A stretch of DNA of 64,000 nt, from positions 62,001 through 126,000 of the forward strand of contig QUDE01000006.1 of NCBI GenBank assembly GCA_003477405.1. Reading direction: 5' to 3'. The position numbers and the translations under genes were made by a program. Under the pieces are notes generated by a model that was given only the letters and a program-made list of their open reading frames with translations, did not search any database and had not been told where the DNA came from. This stretch comes from Ruminococcaceae bacterium AM07-15. GTDB lineage: Bacteria; Bacillota; Clostridia; Oscillospirales; Butyricicoccaceae. This document shows positions 27,086 to 35,703 of this stretch, one piece after another (within the stretch, counting starts at the first letter, position 1; every line of letters starts with the position of its first letter).

Positions 27086-28357
27086 TTACATTCCTCCTTC
27101 TTTCTTTTCCCCTGCCAAAGCAGGAACTTTCTCCCGGGGCGCCGGCCGGCGGAGAATCCACTGGTATCCCACCAGTGCTCCCATCATCAGCACCATCACC
27201 CCGAACAAAGCGGGCTTATAGCTGCCCGTCATATCATACACACTGCTCACAGCCACCGGTCCCACCATGGCGCCAATGTTGCCGAAGGCGGTGATGGCCC
27301 CTACAATGGCGCCGAATTCCTTGCGGCCGAACATGATCTCGGTGAGGATGGGGGTGGCCACGGCGCCGAAGGCCCCACCCACGCCGCATCCCAGCACGAT
27401 CAGGCCGATGGCCGGGCGAAAGGGCACCAGGAGCATTCCCACAAACCCCAGCACCATGGAGCCATTGGAGAGGAAGGAAGCCCGCCGGGGTCCCAGTTTG
27501 TCATAGAGATATCCCACCAACGCCTTGCCGAAGGCCAGAAAGCCCATGCTCACCGAGGCCACCGCCGAAGCGGTGATGGGCGAAAAGCCCACATCGCTGA
27601 GATGAGGGGTCACATTGTGCACCAGCGCCACAGCGCTCATGCCGTTGATCAGGCCGAAAATGCTCAAGGCCCAATACTGGGCCGTCTTCCGGGCGCTGCG
27701 GGCCGTCAGTCCCTCTTCTTCTGCCGGGTGGTTTTCCTCCGGGCTCTCTCCATAAGGGCTGAGCCCCACATCCGCGGGACGGGTGCGGATGATGAAAAAG
27801 CAGGCGGGTACCACAAAAAGCAGCATCCCCGCCCCTAAAATCAGATAGGTCTGCCGCCAGCCCACCGTGCCGATGAGCTGTGCGGCCAAGGGATTGCAGA
27901 TCATGCCGCCCACACCGCTTCCCATGGAGGCAATGCCCATGGCGGTGCCCCGGCGGGCATGAAACCAGTTGGTGATGAGCATGGATACCGAAACTGCTAC
28001 CAAAAGCCCCTGGGCCAACCCCACCACCAACGAGATGCCATAGAACATCCACAGACTTTGAGCCTGGGAATAGGCCATGTATCCCAATCCCATCACAAGA
28101 CCGCTGACGCGCATGACAGCCTTCAGCTCAAAACGGCCATAGATCCGCCCGGCCAGGAAAGCCACCGCCATCTGACAGGCAGCGATGATGGTGTTGTTCA
28201 TGGCCATGGCCCCCCGGGAAAAGCCCATATCGGCACACACCGGCTTGACATAGACCCCGTTGCTGTTGTTGACCACGCCCACCGACACACCCATCACCAG
28301 AAAACAGGCGATGACCACCAGCCAGCCATAAAACAACGGGCATTTTTTCTCTTTCAT
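27086..28357 (-). CDS. MFS transporter, OFA/monocarboxylate-like
   Basis: 423-residue transporter with 12 predicted helices. The opening KCPLFYGWLVVIACFLVMGVSVGV and NSNGVYVKPVCADMGFSRG are typical of the oxalate/formate antiporter and monocarboxylate-like MFS branch; the central loop carries a Pro/Glu-rich cytoplasmic stretch. Probably imports or exports an organic or amino acid related to the D-aminoacylase and creatininase-family enzymes upstream. The substrate is unknown. A GC-rich hairpin separates it from the creatininase-family gene. Confidence 0.87.
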   Translation of the reverse strand: MKEKKCPLFYGWLVVIACFLVMGVSVGVVNNSNGVYVKPVCADMGFSRGAMAMNNTIIAACQMAVAFLAGRIYGRFELKAVMRVSGLVMGLGYMAYSQAQSLWMFYGISLVVGLAQGLLVAVSVSMLITNWFHARRGTAMGIASMGSGVGGMICNPLAAQLIGTVGWRQTYLILGAGMLLFVVPACFFIIRTRPADVGLSPYGESPEENHPAEEEGLTARSARKTAQYWALSIFGLINGMSAVALVHNVTPHLSDVGFSPITASAVASVSMGFLAFGKALVGYLYDKLGPRRASFLSNGSMVLGFVGMLLVPFRPAIGLIVLGCGVGGAFGAVATPILTEIMFGRKEFGAIVGAITAFGNIGAMVGPVAVSSVYDMTGSYKPALFGVMVLMMGALVGYQWILRRPAPREKVPALAGEKKEGGM

Positions 28358-28374
28358 TCCCTTTTCACTCCCCG

Positions 28375-28421
28375 AGCTCCCCCCGCCCGGCCATCGGCCT
28401 TCCCCTGGGCGGGGCGGAGCT
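28375..28421. other. GC-rich intergenic hairpin between creatininase and MFS genes
   Basis: AGCTCC and CCCGCCC pair with GGGCGGGG and GGAGCT around a loop that itself holds GGCC-atc-GGCC. There is no T-run on the minus strand, so it is not a classical terminator; it may stabilise or stop part of the transcript and so separate enzyme from transporter levels. Confidence 0.55.
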
Positions 28422-28432
28422 GTGATGGCCTA

Positions 28433-29206
28433 TCAGACCTTCTGTTCCCAAATGGAGGGGTCGGCCAATTTTTCCGCCAGATCCTCTATCATTCTTTTTG
28501 TAAGAGCTTCCCCTTTTTCCTTTGTGGCCGCATAGGAGTTGCCCATGACGCCGTTTTCCGTATGGGCCTCCATCCGGTGGAAGGTCTCCCACACTCCTTC
28601 ATCCAGCATGGGGGAGCCGTGTCCCGGGTTGCCCTTGGTCTCTTTGTAGATGGGGTCCACCAGGCTGTCGTCCAGCGCCAGCACCAGGGAGGTTTCTTCC
28701 TCACAGGCGTGAATCATGCCCTTCTGGGTCTCCAGAATCTCCTGCTCCGCCTGGGCGCTGGCCTGCCAGTAGCCGGTGAAATACACCGGGAAGCCCAGTT
28801 CTTCATTGATGGAGATCAGGGCCGTGTTGGTGGGGGCGATGTTTCCCCCGTGGCCGTTGACCAGCAGAATCTTACGGAAGCCATGGGAGGCGATGCTGTG
28901 GCAGTAATCCCGCAAAAGGGCCAGGTAAGTCTCGGGCCGCAAGGTAAGGGAGCCGGCAAAGCTCATGTGATGGGTGGAATTGGCCACGGCGATGGTGGGA
29001 GCCACCACACAGGGCACCCCTTTTTCGCCCAAAGCGGCGGCCAGTTTTTCACTCATAGAAGTGGCCATCAGTGCATCGGTGCCCACCGGCAGATGGGGAC
29101 CATGCTGTTCGGTGGAACCCACCGGCACCAATACGATCGCCCCTTCTTCCGACAGTTTTTTGATCTGAGGACTTGTGAGATTGTCCCAACGATACGGATT
29201 TTTCAT
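28433..29206 (-). CDS. Creatininase family amidohydrolase
   Basis: 257-residue metal-dependent hydrolase. Metal and active-site features of the family are visible: LVPVGSTEQHGPHLPVGTD near residue 26-44 (Glu and His ligands), NGHGGN near 116 and E(E)TS after the central part. The family covers creatinine amidohydrolase, but also other amidohydrolases of unknown substrate, so creatinine is not implied. GGAGAGGG precedes the start. It follows the D-aminoacylase gene by 14 bases, suggesting joint use in breakdown of an N-acyl or cyclic amide. Confidence 0.85.
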   Translation of the reverse strand: MKNPYRWDNLTSPQIKKLSEEGAIVLVPVGSTEQHGPHLPVGTDALMATSMSEKLAAALGEKGVPCVVAPTIAVANSTHHMSFAGSLTLRPETYLALLRDYCHSIASHGFRKILLVNGHGGNIAPTNTALISINEELGFPVYFTGYWQASAQAEQEILETQKGMIHACEEETSLVLALDDSLVDPIYKETKGNPGHGSPMLDEGVWETFHRMEAHTENGVMGNSYAATKEKGEALTKRMIEDLAEKLADPSIWEQKV

Positions 29207-29220
29207 CTTCCCTCTCCTTT

Positions 29221-30831
29221 TTATGCTTTCGGGGCTTTTTTCAGCACCCGGCCGTTTTTCACGCCGTTGTATTCTCCGTTCTCCACGGCCACCTTGCCAT
29301 TGACCACCACATAGGAAAGGCCCCGGTTTTTCCGGAAGGGATGGAGATAATCGCTGTCGGCTCCCAAAGCGGCATAGTCAAAGACGCAGATATCTGCATG
29401 GGCCCCTTCTTTCAGGCAGCCGATACCCTCAATACCGCTCATCTCGGCGGGCAGGCCGGTGACGCTGTGCACTGCCTGCTCCAGGGTCTGGAGACCGTGA
29501 TCCCGCAGCAGGGCCAGACGGGTGATAAAGGTGGAAGTGCCCCGGGGATGGCCGCCGCCCACCTTGTCCCGATCCAGATGAGTCTGATAATTGGACCAGT
29601 CGCTGCCGCCCATCACATAGGGGTGAGCGATAATGCGCATCATGTCGCTTTCGTTTTGGTTGAAATAGATGCCCTGGGCCATGCCGTCGTTGGCGATCAG
29701 CAGGTCATAGCACACATCCCAGGGATCTTTCCCCTCTTCCTCTGCGATCTGGGCGATGGTTTTGCCCACATACTGAGGCGTTTTGGCGCAGCCCGCCATG
29801 AGTGTGCCCTCAAAACCGGCGTCCACCAGATTGCTGGCAAACTCCCGGTATTCATTTTCAATGGAATAGGTGACTTTCTTCCGGAACTCCGGATCTTTCA
29901 GGTTTTCCACCAGCTTTTCCACGCCGCCCACATGGAATTTGGGCGGGATGCAGCTGATGAAGGGAGCGCTGCCCGCCAGATAGGGATACTGGTCGGCCCG
30001 CACTTTGACGCCACGGGCGTTGGCATCCTCGATCACCTGGAGCACCTTTTTGGAAAGGCCCTCATTCTGCTTGCCGATGACCTTCAGATGGGAGATGATC
30101 ACCGGGATACCGGCCTTTTCGCCCACCCGGATGGCTTCTTCCACCGATTCCACCACATTGTCCGCTTCGCCCCGGATATGGGAAGCATAGCTGCCGCCAT
30201 ACTCGCCCACTACCTTGGCCAGCTCCACCAGTTCCTCTTCCCCGGCATACACCGAAGGGGCGTACACCAAGCCGGTGGTCATACCCAGATAGCCGCACTC
30301 CATGGCCTGACGCACCCAGGCCTTCATCTCTTCCAGCTGCTCTTTGGTGGGAAGAGAATCGTCAAAGCCCATCACCCGGCCCCGCACATTGCCCTGGCCG
30401 ATGTAAAAGGCCATGTTGTTGCCCAGTTCCATGTGGGAAACATAGTCAATAAAGGAAGTGTAGGAATCGCAGGCCTTCTCCACTTCGGCAAATTTTTCCG
30501 GCGGCAGGATCTCCTTTTCCTCCTGCAAAGAGCCGGGATAGCTGGGAGCGGGAGCCGTGCCGCACTGGCCGGTGATTTCGGTGGTGACGCCCTGTTCCAG
30601 ATAATTGTAGCCGTCCGGCCCCAGAAGAATGCTGTTGTCCGAATGGCTGTGATAATCAATAAAGCCGGGAGAGACCACCTGACCCTTGGCATCGATCTCT
30701 CTGGCGCCCTTTTCTTCGATATGGGGAGCGATGCAGGCGATCTTGTCCCCCTTTATGGCCACATCGGCCTGATAGCGAGGTGCACCGGTGCCGTCTACCA
30801 CCATGCCCTCTCTTATAATCAGATCATACAT
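29221..30831 (-). CDS. N-acyl-D-amino-acid deacylase / D-aminoacylase family amidohydrolase
   Basis: 536-residue amidohydrolase-superfamily enzyme that should release D-amino acids (or related amines) from N-acyl forms. Seen are REGMVVDGTGAPRYQADVAI, the metal motif FIDYHSHSD (H-x-H), EQGVTTEITGQCG with a conserved Cys ligand, and SHLKVIG, with the late GGSDWSNYQTH. Length fits the family (480-540). ATG 30831 is chosen because AAGGAGG lies just upstream; it is 51 bp from a good promoter. First gene of a four-gene block with creatininase, MFS and nitroreductase genes. Confidence 0.88.
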   Translation of the reverse strand: MYDLIIREGMVVDGTGAPRYQADVAIKGDKIACIAPHIEEKGAREIDAKGQVVSPGFIDYHSHSDNSILLGPDGYNYLEQGVTTEITGQCGTAPAPSYPGSLQEEKEILPPEKFAEVEKACDSYTSFIDYVSHMELGNNMAFYIGQGNVRGRVMGFDDSLPTKEQLEEMKAWVRQAMECGYLGMTTGLVYAPSVYAGEEELVELAKVVGEYGGSYASHIRGEADNVVESVEEAIRVGEKAGIPVIISHLKVIGKQNEGLSKKVLQVIEDANARGVKVRADQYPYLAGSAPFISCIPPKFHVGGVEKLVENLKDPEFRKKVTYSIENEYREFASNLVDAGFEGTLMAGCAKTPQYVGKTIAQIAEEEGKDPWDVCYDLLIANDGMAQGIYFNQNESDMMRIIAHPYVMGGSDWSNYQTHLDRDKVGGGHPRGTSTFITRLALLRDHGLQTLEQAVHSVTGLPAEMSGIEGIGCLKEGAHADICVFDYAALGADSDYLHPFRKNRGLSYVVVNGKVAVENGEYNGVKNGRVLKKAPKA

Positions 30832-30882
30832 GATGAAAAATATCCTCCTTGCCTTTTCATTTCCGGCTTGCGCCGCATCTTT

Positions 30883-30911
30883 ATTATACCGCCGGGGAAA
30901 GTGGGGCGCAA
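30883..30911 (-). promoter_or_regulatory. Sigma-A-type promoter of the D-aminoacylase block
   Basis: On the minus strand TTGCGC (30906-30911), 17-bp spacer and TATAAT (30883-30888). Confidence 0.68.
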
Positions 30912-31020
30912 TCAAAGGCAGCATGGCAGATTGCCCTATTTTTTGCCCTGAATTTCAGCACACATCCCCAAAGAAAACACCAGACTGTAGAAAAACCACA
31001 TGAACAAAAAGAACCCCTTG
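30912..31020. other. Intergenic stretch without recognisable feature
   Basis: This is part of the 404-bp gene-free gap between iorB and the D-aminoacylase gene. Between the -35 of the latter and the structured repeat I see no gene, hairpin or operator. Confidence 0.5.
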
Positions 31021-31161
31021 TCCTACCCCTCATCAATCCGCAAAAACCGGCGACCTGTGCGTCGGTTTTTGTACTTCTCAAGGGACAAGTGTGCGCCAAA
31101 GGCGTGCATGCAGGCCCTTGCAAAAACTCGAAAAAGTGGCCTAAGCCACTTTTTCGACACG
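31021..31161 (-). repeat. 141-bp structured intergenic repeat, copy 2
   Basis: The reverse complement of copy 1 (6214-6354), same length, 12 substitutions and no gaps. The first stem is here perfect (AAAAAGTGGC / GCCACTTTTT), whereas copy 1 has mismatches at its tip; most other changes avoid the stems or lie at their ends, and the 60-base core is almost unchanged. It lies 75 bases downstream of the iorB stop codon in the sense direction, as copy 1 lies behind its own gene. The first stem followed by T-runs could serve as the iorAB terminator. Confidence 0.8.
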
Positions 31162-31164
31162 CTG

Positions 31165-31192
31165 AGGGCCGGGAACGATTGTTCCCGGCCCT
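31165..31192. other. Perfect GC-rich hairpin downstream of iorB
   Basis: AGGGCCGGGAAC-gatt-GTTCCCGGCCCT, without a T-run following it on either strand, directly next to the 141-bp repeat. It could be a transcript-stabilising hairpin at the end of the buk-ptb-iorAB message. Confidence 0.6.
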
Positions 31193-31235
31193 GCAAAAAA
31201 GAGAGAAAAGCATCTGCTCCCTTTGGAGCACTTTA

Positions 31236-31814
31236 TTAAAGCGCGGTCTCCATGCCCAGGTGCAAAGCTTTCAGGTTGACCTCCAGCATTTTCTCCGGGA
31301 TGTTTTCCCGCAGCACCTGATCCCAATCCACCTCGGTGAGGCCAAAGGCCCGGATCAGCGCTCCCAACAGCACCACATTCATGGTGCGGGGATTGCCGGC
31401 CTTTTCGGCCAGCTCCGCACCGGGCAGCACCCGGGTATCGAAACAGGCCTGCATGCTCTCAATGGTATTCTGAGGATATTCCGCCTTGCCGATGGCCACC
31501 GGCAGAGGGGCGATCTCATAATCGTTGATGACGGCGATGCCTTCCGGCTTGAGATAGGGGGACCAGCGGACGGCCTCCATTTTTTCAAAAGAGATGAGCA
31601 CATCGGCCTCTCCCAGCCCGATCACCGGGGAATAGACCTTCTCCCCATAGCGGATGGTGGTGGAGACGCTGCCGCCCCGCTGGGCCATGCCGTGGATCTC
31701 GCTCATCTTTACATCATAACCGGCTTTGAGCAGACCGGCGGTGAGAATTTTGCTCACCAGGATGGTGCCCTGGCCGCCTACGCCCACCAGAAGGATGCTT
31801 TTTACCTGTGCCAT
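31236..31814 (-). CDS. iorB: Indolepyruvate ferredoxin oxidoreductase, beta subunit
   Basis: Gamma-domain-type subunit of the 2-oxoacid:ferredoxin oxidoreductase; with IorA it converts aryl pyruvates (indolepyruvate, phenylpyruvate and similar) plus CoA to aryl-acetyl-CoA, CO2 and reduced ferredoxin. 192 residues, with the N-terminal ILLVGVGGQGTILVSKIL and MSEIHGMAQRGGSVSTTIRYG motifs typical of the family. Its Shine-Dalgarno is inside the end of iorA, two bases from the stop. Last gene of the buk operon. Confidence 0.93.
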   Translation of the reverse strand: MAQVKSILLVGVGGQGTILVSKILTAGLLKAGYDVKMSEIHGMAQRGGSVSTTIRYGEKVYSPVIGLGEADVLISFEKMEAVRWSPYLKPEGIAVINDYEIAPLPVAIGKAEYPQNTIESMQACFDTRVLPGAELAEKAGNPRTMNVVLLGALIRAFGLTEVDWDQVLRENIPEKMLEVNLKALHLGMETAL

Positions 31815-31816
31815 AG

Positions 31817-33565
31817 TTATTCACCCACCTTTTCGATAGCGCCGAATTTACACACCTGCTGACAGACGGTGCAGCCCACGCAGAGAGTGGGATCGATATG
31901 GGCCTTGCCCTCCTTGATCATCACAGCAGGGCATCCCACGCCGATACAGGCTTTGCAGCCCACGCACTTCTCATTGTTCACCTGGCACAGCCCCTTTTCG
32001 TGAGGGATGCCCTTGATGAGCAGGCAGGGCCGGCGGGTGATGATGGCAGCAGGCACCGGGCTTTCCATGGCCTCTTTCAAGGCCCCCTTCATCTTCTCCA
32101 GATCGTTGGGGTCCACAATGAGGATCTTTTCAAAGCCCACGGCCTCCAGGATCTTTTCAATGCTGATGTATTTGGCTTTTTCACCCATCAGGGTATGTCC
32201 GGTTCCCGGGTTGTCCTGATGACCGGTCATGGCGGTGATGCTGTTGTCCAGCACACAAGGGATCATGTTGCCATTGTTGTACATGATCTCCAAAGCGCCG
32301 GTGATGCCGCTGTGGAAGAAGGTGCTGTCGCCCAGAACGCCGATGACCTTCTTGTTTTCGCCCCGGCGGGCAAAGGCCTTGGCCATGCCCACACCGGCGC
32401 TGAAACCGGCGCCCATGCAGATGGTGGTATCCAGAGCACACAGCGGCTCGGCGCTGCCCAGGGTGTAGCATCCGATGTCGCCGGTGACCACCACATCCTT
32501 CAGGCGGGAAACTTCGTAGAAAAAGCCGCGGTGGGGACAGCCTGGGCAAAGCACCGGCGGACGGGGCACCGGAGTGCAGTCCACTTTCTTGGTCTCGGCC
32601 TTCTGGCCGGTGAGCCCTTCCCGCACAATGCCCGGGTTCAGCTCATACATCCGGGGGATGATGGATTTGCCTTCACAGGCAATGCCGGCCGCCTTGATCT
32701 GCTCTTCCATGAAGGGCTCCAGCTCTTCCACCACATAGAGTTTTTCCACCTGGGAGGCAAAGGAGGCGATCAGCTCCATGGGCAGAGGATTGGTGATGCC
32801 CAGTTTCAGATAGGAAGCATTGTCCCCAAAGACCTCCCGGGCATACTGATAGGCCACACCGGCGGAAATGACGCCCACTTTGCCGTCTCCCATCTCCACT
32901 TTGTTCAGGGGCGATGCGCAGGCGTAGGCCTCCATCTGCTTCAGCCGGTTTTCCAGGCGCTTGTGATGGGCCTTGGCCCGGGCGGGAGTGGCGGCGAATT
33001 TATCCGGGTTTTTCACATATTCCTTGTGAGCAACCTGCACCCGCTCTCCGGTCTCCACCACGCTCTTGGAATGGCAGACCCGGGTGGTCATACGGAAGAG
33101 CACAGGGATATCAAATTTCTCGCTGATCTCATAGGCTTCCTTCATAAAGTCGATGCAGTCCTGGCTGTCGGAAGGCTCCACCATGGCCAGCTTGGCAAAT
33201 TTGGCATAATACCGGTTGTCCTGCTCGTCCTGAGAGGAGTGCAGATCCGGGTCGTCGGCGGTAATGATGACAAATCCGCCGTTGACCCCCAGGTAGGCGG
33301 CGGTAAACATGGGATCGGCGGCTACATTCAGCCCCACATGCTTCATGGCGCACAGGCTCCGCTCTCCGGCGATGGCCGCGCCATAGGCCGCTTCCAGGGC
33401 CACCTTTTCATTGGGAGCCCATTCGCTGTAAATGTCCTCTTTGTACTGGGGCAGATTCTCGAAGATCTCGGTGCTGGGTGTGCCGGGATAGGCCGAGCCA
33501 AAGGTGGCTCCTCCTTCATAGGCGCCCCGGGCCACCGCTTCGTTGCCCGTCATCAGCTTTTTCAT
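31817..33565 (-). CDS. iorA: Indolepyruvate ferredoxin oxidoreductase, alpha subunit
   Basis: 582-residue TPP enzyme subunit. The N-terminal pyrimidine-binding domain (GNEAVARGAYEGGATFGSAYPGTPS) is followed by the TPP-binding region with GDIGCYTLG and GDSTFFHSG, and a C-terminal ferredoxin domain with two Cys-rich motifs (CVGCKACIGVGCP and CVGCTVCQQVC). Start ATG 33565 follows AAGGAGGAAA. It lies one base after the ptb stop, so it is coupled to ptb. Oxidation of aromatic (or possibly branched) 2-oxo acids feeds acyl-CoA to Ptb-Buk. Confidence 0.94.
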   Translation of the reverse strand: MKKLMTGNEAVARGAYEGGATFGSAYPGTPSTEIFENLPQYKEDIYSEWAPNEKVALEAAYGAAIAGERSLCAMKHVGLNVAADPMFTAAYLGVNGGFVIITADDPDLHSSQDEQDNRYYAKFAKLAMVEPSDSQDCIDFMKEAYEISEKFDIPVLFRMTTRVCHSKSVVETGERVQVAHKEYVKNPDKFAATPARAKAHHKRLENRLKQMEAYACASPLNKVEMGDGKVGVISAGVAYQYAREVFGDNASYLKLGITNPLPMELIASFASQVEKLYVVEELEPFMEEQIKAAGIACEGKSIIPRMYELNPGIVREGLTGQKAETKKVDCTPVPRPPVLCPGCPHRGFFYEVSRLKDVVVTGDIGCYTLGSAEPLCALDTTICMGAGFSAGVGMAKAFARRGENKKVIGVLGDSTFFHSGITGALEIMYNNGNMIPCVLDNSITAMTGHQDNPGTGHTLMGEKAKYISIEKILEAVGFEKILIVDPNDLEKMKGALKEAMESPVPAAIITRRPCLLIKGIPHEKGLCQVNNEKCVGCKACIGVGCPAVMIKEGKAHIDPTLCVGCTVCQQVCKFGAIEKVGE

Positions 33566-33566
33566 C

Positions 33567-34481
33567 TCAGTTTCCTCCTTCGTTTGCCCGGGCGATGATG
33601 CATCCCAGGGCGATGGAATAGAGCTTGCTCTCTGCGGTATCCGCCCGGGAGACCAGGACGATGGGCACGGTGGCCCCCACCACGATCCCCGCCGAGCGGG
33701 CTTTTGCAAAATAAGTCAGCGTCTTGCCGATGCCATTTCCCACTTCATAGGTGGGCACCAGCAGAATGTCGGCCTTTCCACCGGCCTGCCCTTTGTAGCC
33801 CTTGTGGCGGCAGGCTTCCTCACTGATGGCCAGATCCAGCCCCACCGGCCCTTCCACATGGAGCCCCAGGGGGGCAAACCGGCCTGTGTCCTGAGCCAGG
33901 GCATCGGCGTCCACCGTGGCCTGGATCTTGGGATTGACCACCTCGGCCCCGCAAACACAGGCGGCATTGATCTTCTCCATGCCCATGGCATGGCAGACCT
34001 GAGCGGCATTCTCCAGGATCTGGGCCTTCTGCTCCAGATCGGGATAGGTGTTCATTCCGCCATCGGTGAGGTACAGCAGGCGGGAAAATCCGGGCACTTC
34101 ATAGACCATCACATGGCTGAGAAGGCTTCCCTTCCGCAGGCCCTGCTCCTTGTCCACCACCGCACGCATCAGATCGGCAGTGCCCAGAATGCCCTTCATC
34201 AAAAAGTCCGCTTTTCCCTGGCGCACCAGGTCCACCGCTTTCCGGGCGCAAAGCACCGGGTCTTTTTCCTCCACCAGAGGAAACTCCGCCGTCTCTCCCA
34301 GCTTGTTTAAAATCGCCCGGATTTTTTCCCCATCGCCCACCAGAATGGGCTGGCACAATCCGTCCTTTGCCCCCTGGCACACCGCCCGCAGCACATCCTC
34401 ATCGTGGGCTGCTGCCACAGCCAACCGGCCGGGTGCACCGCCCCGGGCCGCCTGCAAAAGGGCGTCAAATGTTCCGATCAT
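33567..34481 (-). CDS. ptb: Phosphate butyryltransferase (phosphotransacetylase family)
   Basis: Converts an acyl-CoA plus phosphate to acyl phosphate plus CoA. 304 residues, PTA_PTB domain, with PGRLAVAAAHDEDVLRA at the start and the C-terminal SAGIVVGATVPIVLVSRAD segment seen in Ptb. ATG 34481 is preceded by GGGAGAAAC. It lies 20 bases after buk and touches iorA. Ptb enzymes accept butyryl-, isobutyryl-, valeryl- and sometimes aryl-acetyl-CoA; the iorAB linkage favours acyl groups from amino acids. Confidence 0.92.
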   Translation of the reverse strand: MIGTFDALLQAARGGAPGRLAVAAAHDEDVLRAVCQGAKDGLCQPILVGDGEKIRAILNKLGETAEFPLVEEKDPVLCARKAVDLVRQGKADFLMKGILGTADLMRAVVDKEQGLRKGSLLSHVMVYEVPGFSRLLYLTDGGMNTYPDLEQKAQILENAAQVCHAMGMEKINAACVCGAEVVNPKIQATVDADALAQDTGRFAPLGLHVEGPVGLDLAISEEACRHKGYKGQAGGKADILLVPTYEVGNGIGKTLTYFAKARSAGIVVGATVPIVLVSRADTAESKLYSIALGCIIARANEGGN

Positions 34482-34500
34482 GGCCTGTTTCTCCCCTTTC

Positions 34501-35556
34501 TCAATAATCCAGAGCCTGCTGCTCACCGGTGAGCACCCGCCAGGCCCCCATGGCCAAAGCGGCCATCTCCTCTTCCCCGGGGAAGAGCATCACCGGAGCC
34601 AGAAAGCCCACCCGCTCCTCCATGGAACGGCAGAGCCGCTGGGAATGAGCCATGCCGCCGGTGAAAGCAATGGCGTCGATCTGTCCACAGAGCACCGCCG
34701 CCATAGCGCCGATGTCCTTACACAGCTGATAGCTCAAGGCGTCAAAGAGCAGGGCCGCTTTCTCATCCCCTGCGTCCATGCGGGCTTCCACTTCCCGCAG
34801 GTCCTTGGTACCCAGATAGGAGACCATTCCCGCCTGGGTGCCCAGTTCCCGTTTGACCTCCTGATAGCTCTTTCCGGAGAAACAGTAATCGATCACCCTT
34901 GTCACCGGCAGCGATCCGCCCCGGTCCATGGAAAAGGCCCCTTCGTCCTTCACATTGTATACATCCACCACTTTGCCTTTTCGGTGGGCCGCCACCGATA
35001 CGCCGCCCCCCATGTGCACTACGATGAAATTGCAGTCCTCATAGGGTTTCCCCAGTTTTTCCGCCGCCCGCCGGGCCACGCTCTTTTGATTGAGGGCATG
35101 GAAAAAGCTCTGGCGTTCAAAGGCGGCATGGCCGGAAATGCGGGCCACCGGCTCCAGCTCATCCACCGACACCGGGTCGACAAAATAAGAAGGCATCCCA
35201 TAGCGCCGGGTGAGCTCATCGCAGATGAGTACCCCCAGATTGGCGGCGTGCTCTCCCATGGGGGGATCGTTCATATCGTCCACCGCCCGCTGATTGACCT
35301 TATAGGTGCCCGAAGGGATGTGGCGCAAAAGGCCTCCCCTTCCCACCACAGCGGCAAAATCCGCCATATGGTAGCCGGCCTTCTCCACTTCCTGCAAGAT
35401 CAGCTCCAGACGGTAGCCGGTCTGCTCATTCACATGATGGAACGGAGCCAGATCCTCCTGGCTGTGCAGCAATGTGCTTCTCCATTCCTCCTGCTTTTCC
35501 TGGAATACGGCCAGCTTGGTGGAGGTGGCCCCGGGATTGATGACCAGAATGTGCAT
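34501..35556 (-). CDS. buk: Butyrate kinase (acetokinase family)
   Basis: Transfers phosphate from an acyl phosphate to ADP, giving ATP and a free acid. 351 residues, ASKHA fold; MHILVINPGATSTKLAVFQ carries the first phosphate loop, VGRGGLLRHIPSGTY and VHMGGGVSVAAHRKG the second, and IDAIAFTGGMAHS the adenosine part. First gene of buk-ptb-iorA-iorB. GAGGTG lies just upstream of ATG 35556. The promoter and operator-like palindrome upstream face the divergent iclR gene. Confidence 0.94.
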   Translation of the reverse strand: MHILVINPGATSTKLAVFQEKQEEWRSTLLHSQEDLAPFHHVNEQTGYRLELILQEVEKAGYHMADFAAVVGRGGLLRHIPSGTYKVNQRAVDDMNDPPMGEHAANLGVLICDELTRRYGMPSYFVDPVSVDELEPVARISGHAAFERQSFFHALNQKSVARRAAEKLGKPYEDCNFIVVHMGGGVSVAAHRKGKVVDVYNVKDEGAFSMDRGGSLPVTRVIDYCFSGKSYQEVKRELGTQAGMVSYLGTKDLREVEARMDAGDEKAALLFDALSYQLCKDIGAMAAVLCGQIDAIAFTGGMAHSQRLCRSMEERVGFLAPVMLFPGEEEMAALAMGAWRVLTGEQQALDY

Positions 35557-35568
35557 ATGTTCACCTCG

Positions 35569-35595
35569 TGTTCTGTTCTGCGGAACATTGTTCTG
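35569..35595. promoter_or_regulatory. Operator-like GTTC/GAAC palindrome in the buk leader
   Basis: TGTTC (35569-35573), TGTTC (35574-35578), TGCG, GAACA (35583-35587), tt, GTTC (35590-35593). The central TGTTC-4-GAACA is a perfect inverted repeat with extra half-sites on both sides. It lies about 15-30 bp after the predicted buk transcription start, where a bound repressor would block transcription; the divergent IclR protein is the obvious candidate. Confidence 0.55.
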
Positions 35596-35609
35596 ATTTT
35601 TATATTTTT

Positions 35610-35638
35610 AGGATATTCCTTCCCGCCTCTTCTGTCAA
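35610..35638 (-). promoter_or_regulatory. Sigma-A-type promoter of buk-ptb-iorAB
   Basis: On the minus strand a consensus TTGACA (35633-35638), 17-bp spacer and TATCCT (35610-35615), about 55 bp before the buk start. Confidence 0.7.
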
Positions 35639-35703
35639 GGGCTGGGGCGGTTTCCTTCGGAAAAAAGTGGATAACCCCTCCTCCTTTCTGTCCCTTTTCT
35701 CCT

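Noticed and set aside
31165..31192. Classical terminator of iorB
   Set aside because: The stem is strong but no T-run follows on the minus strand; the T-rich part lies before it.
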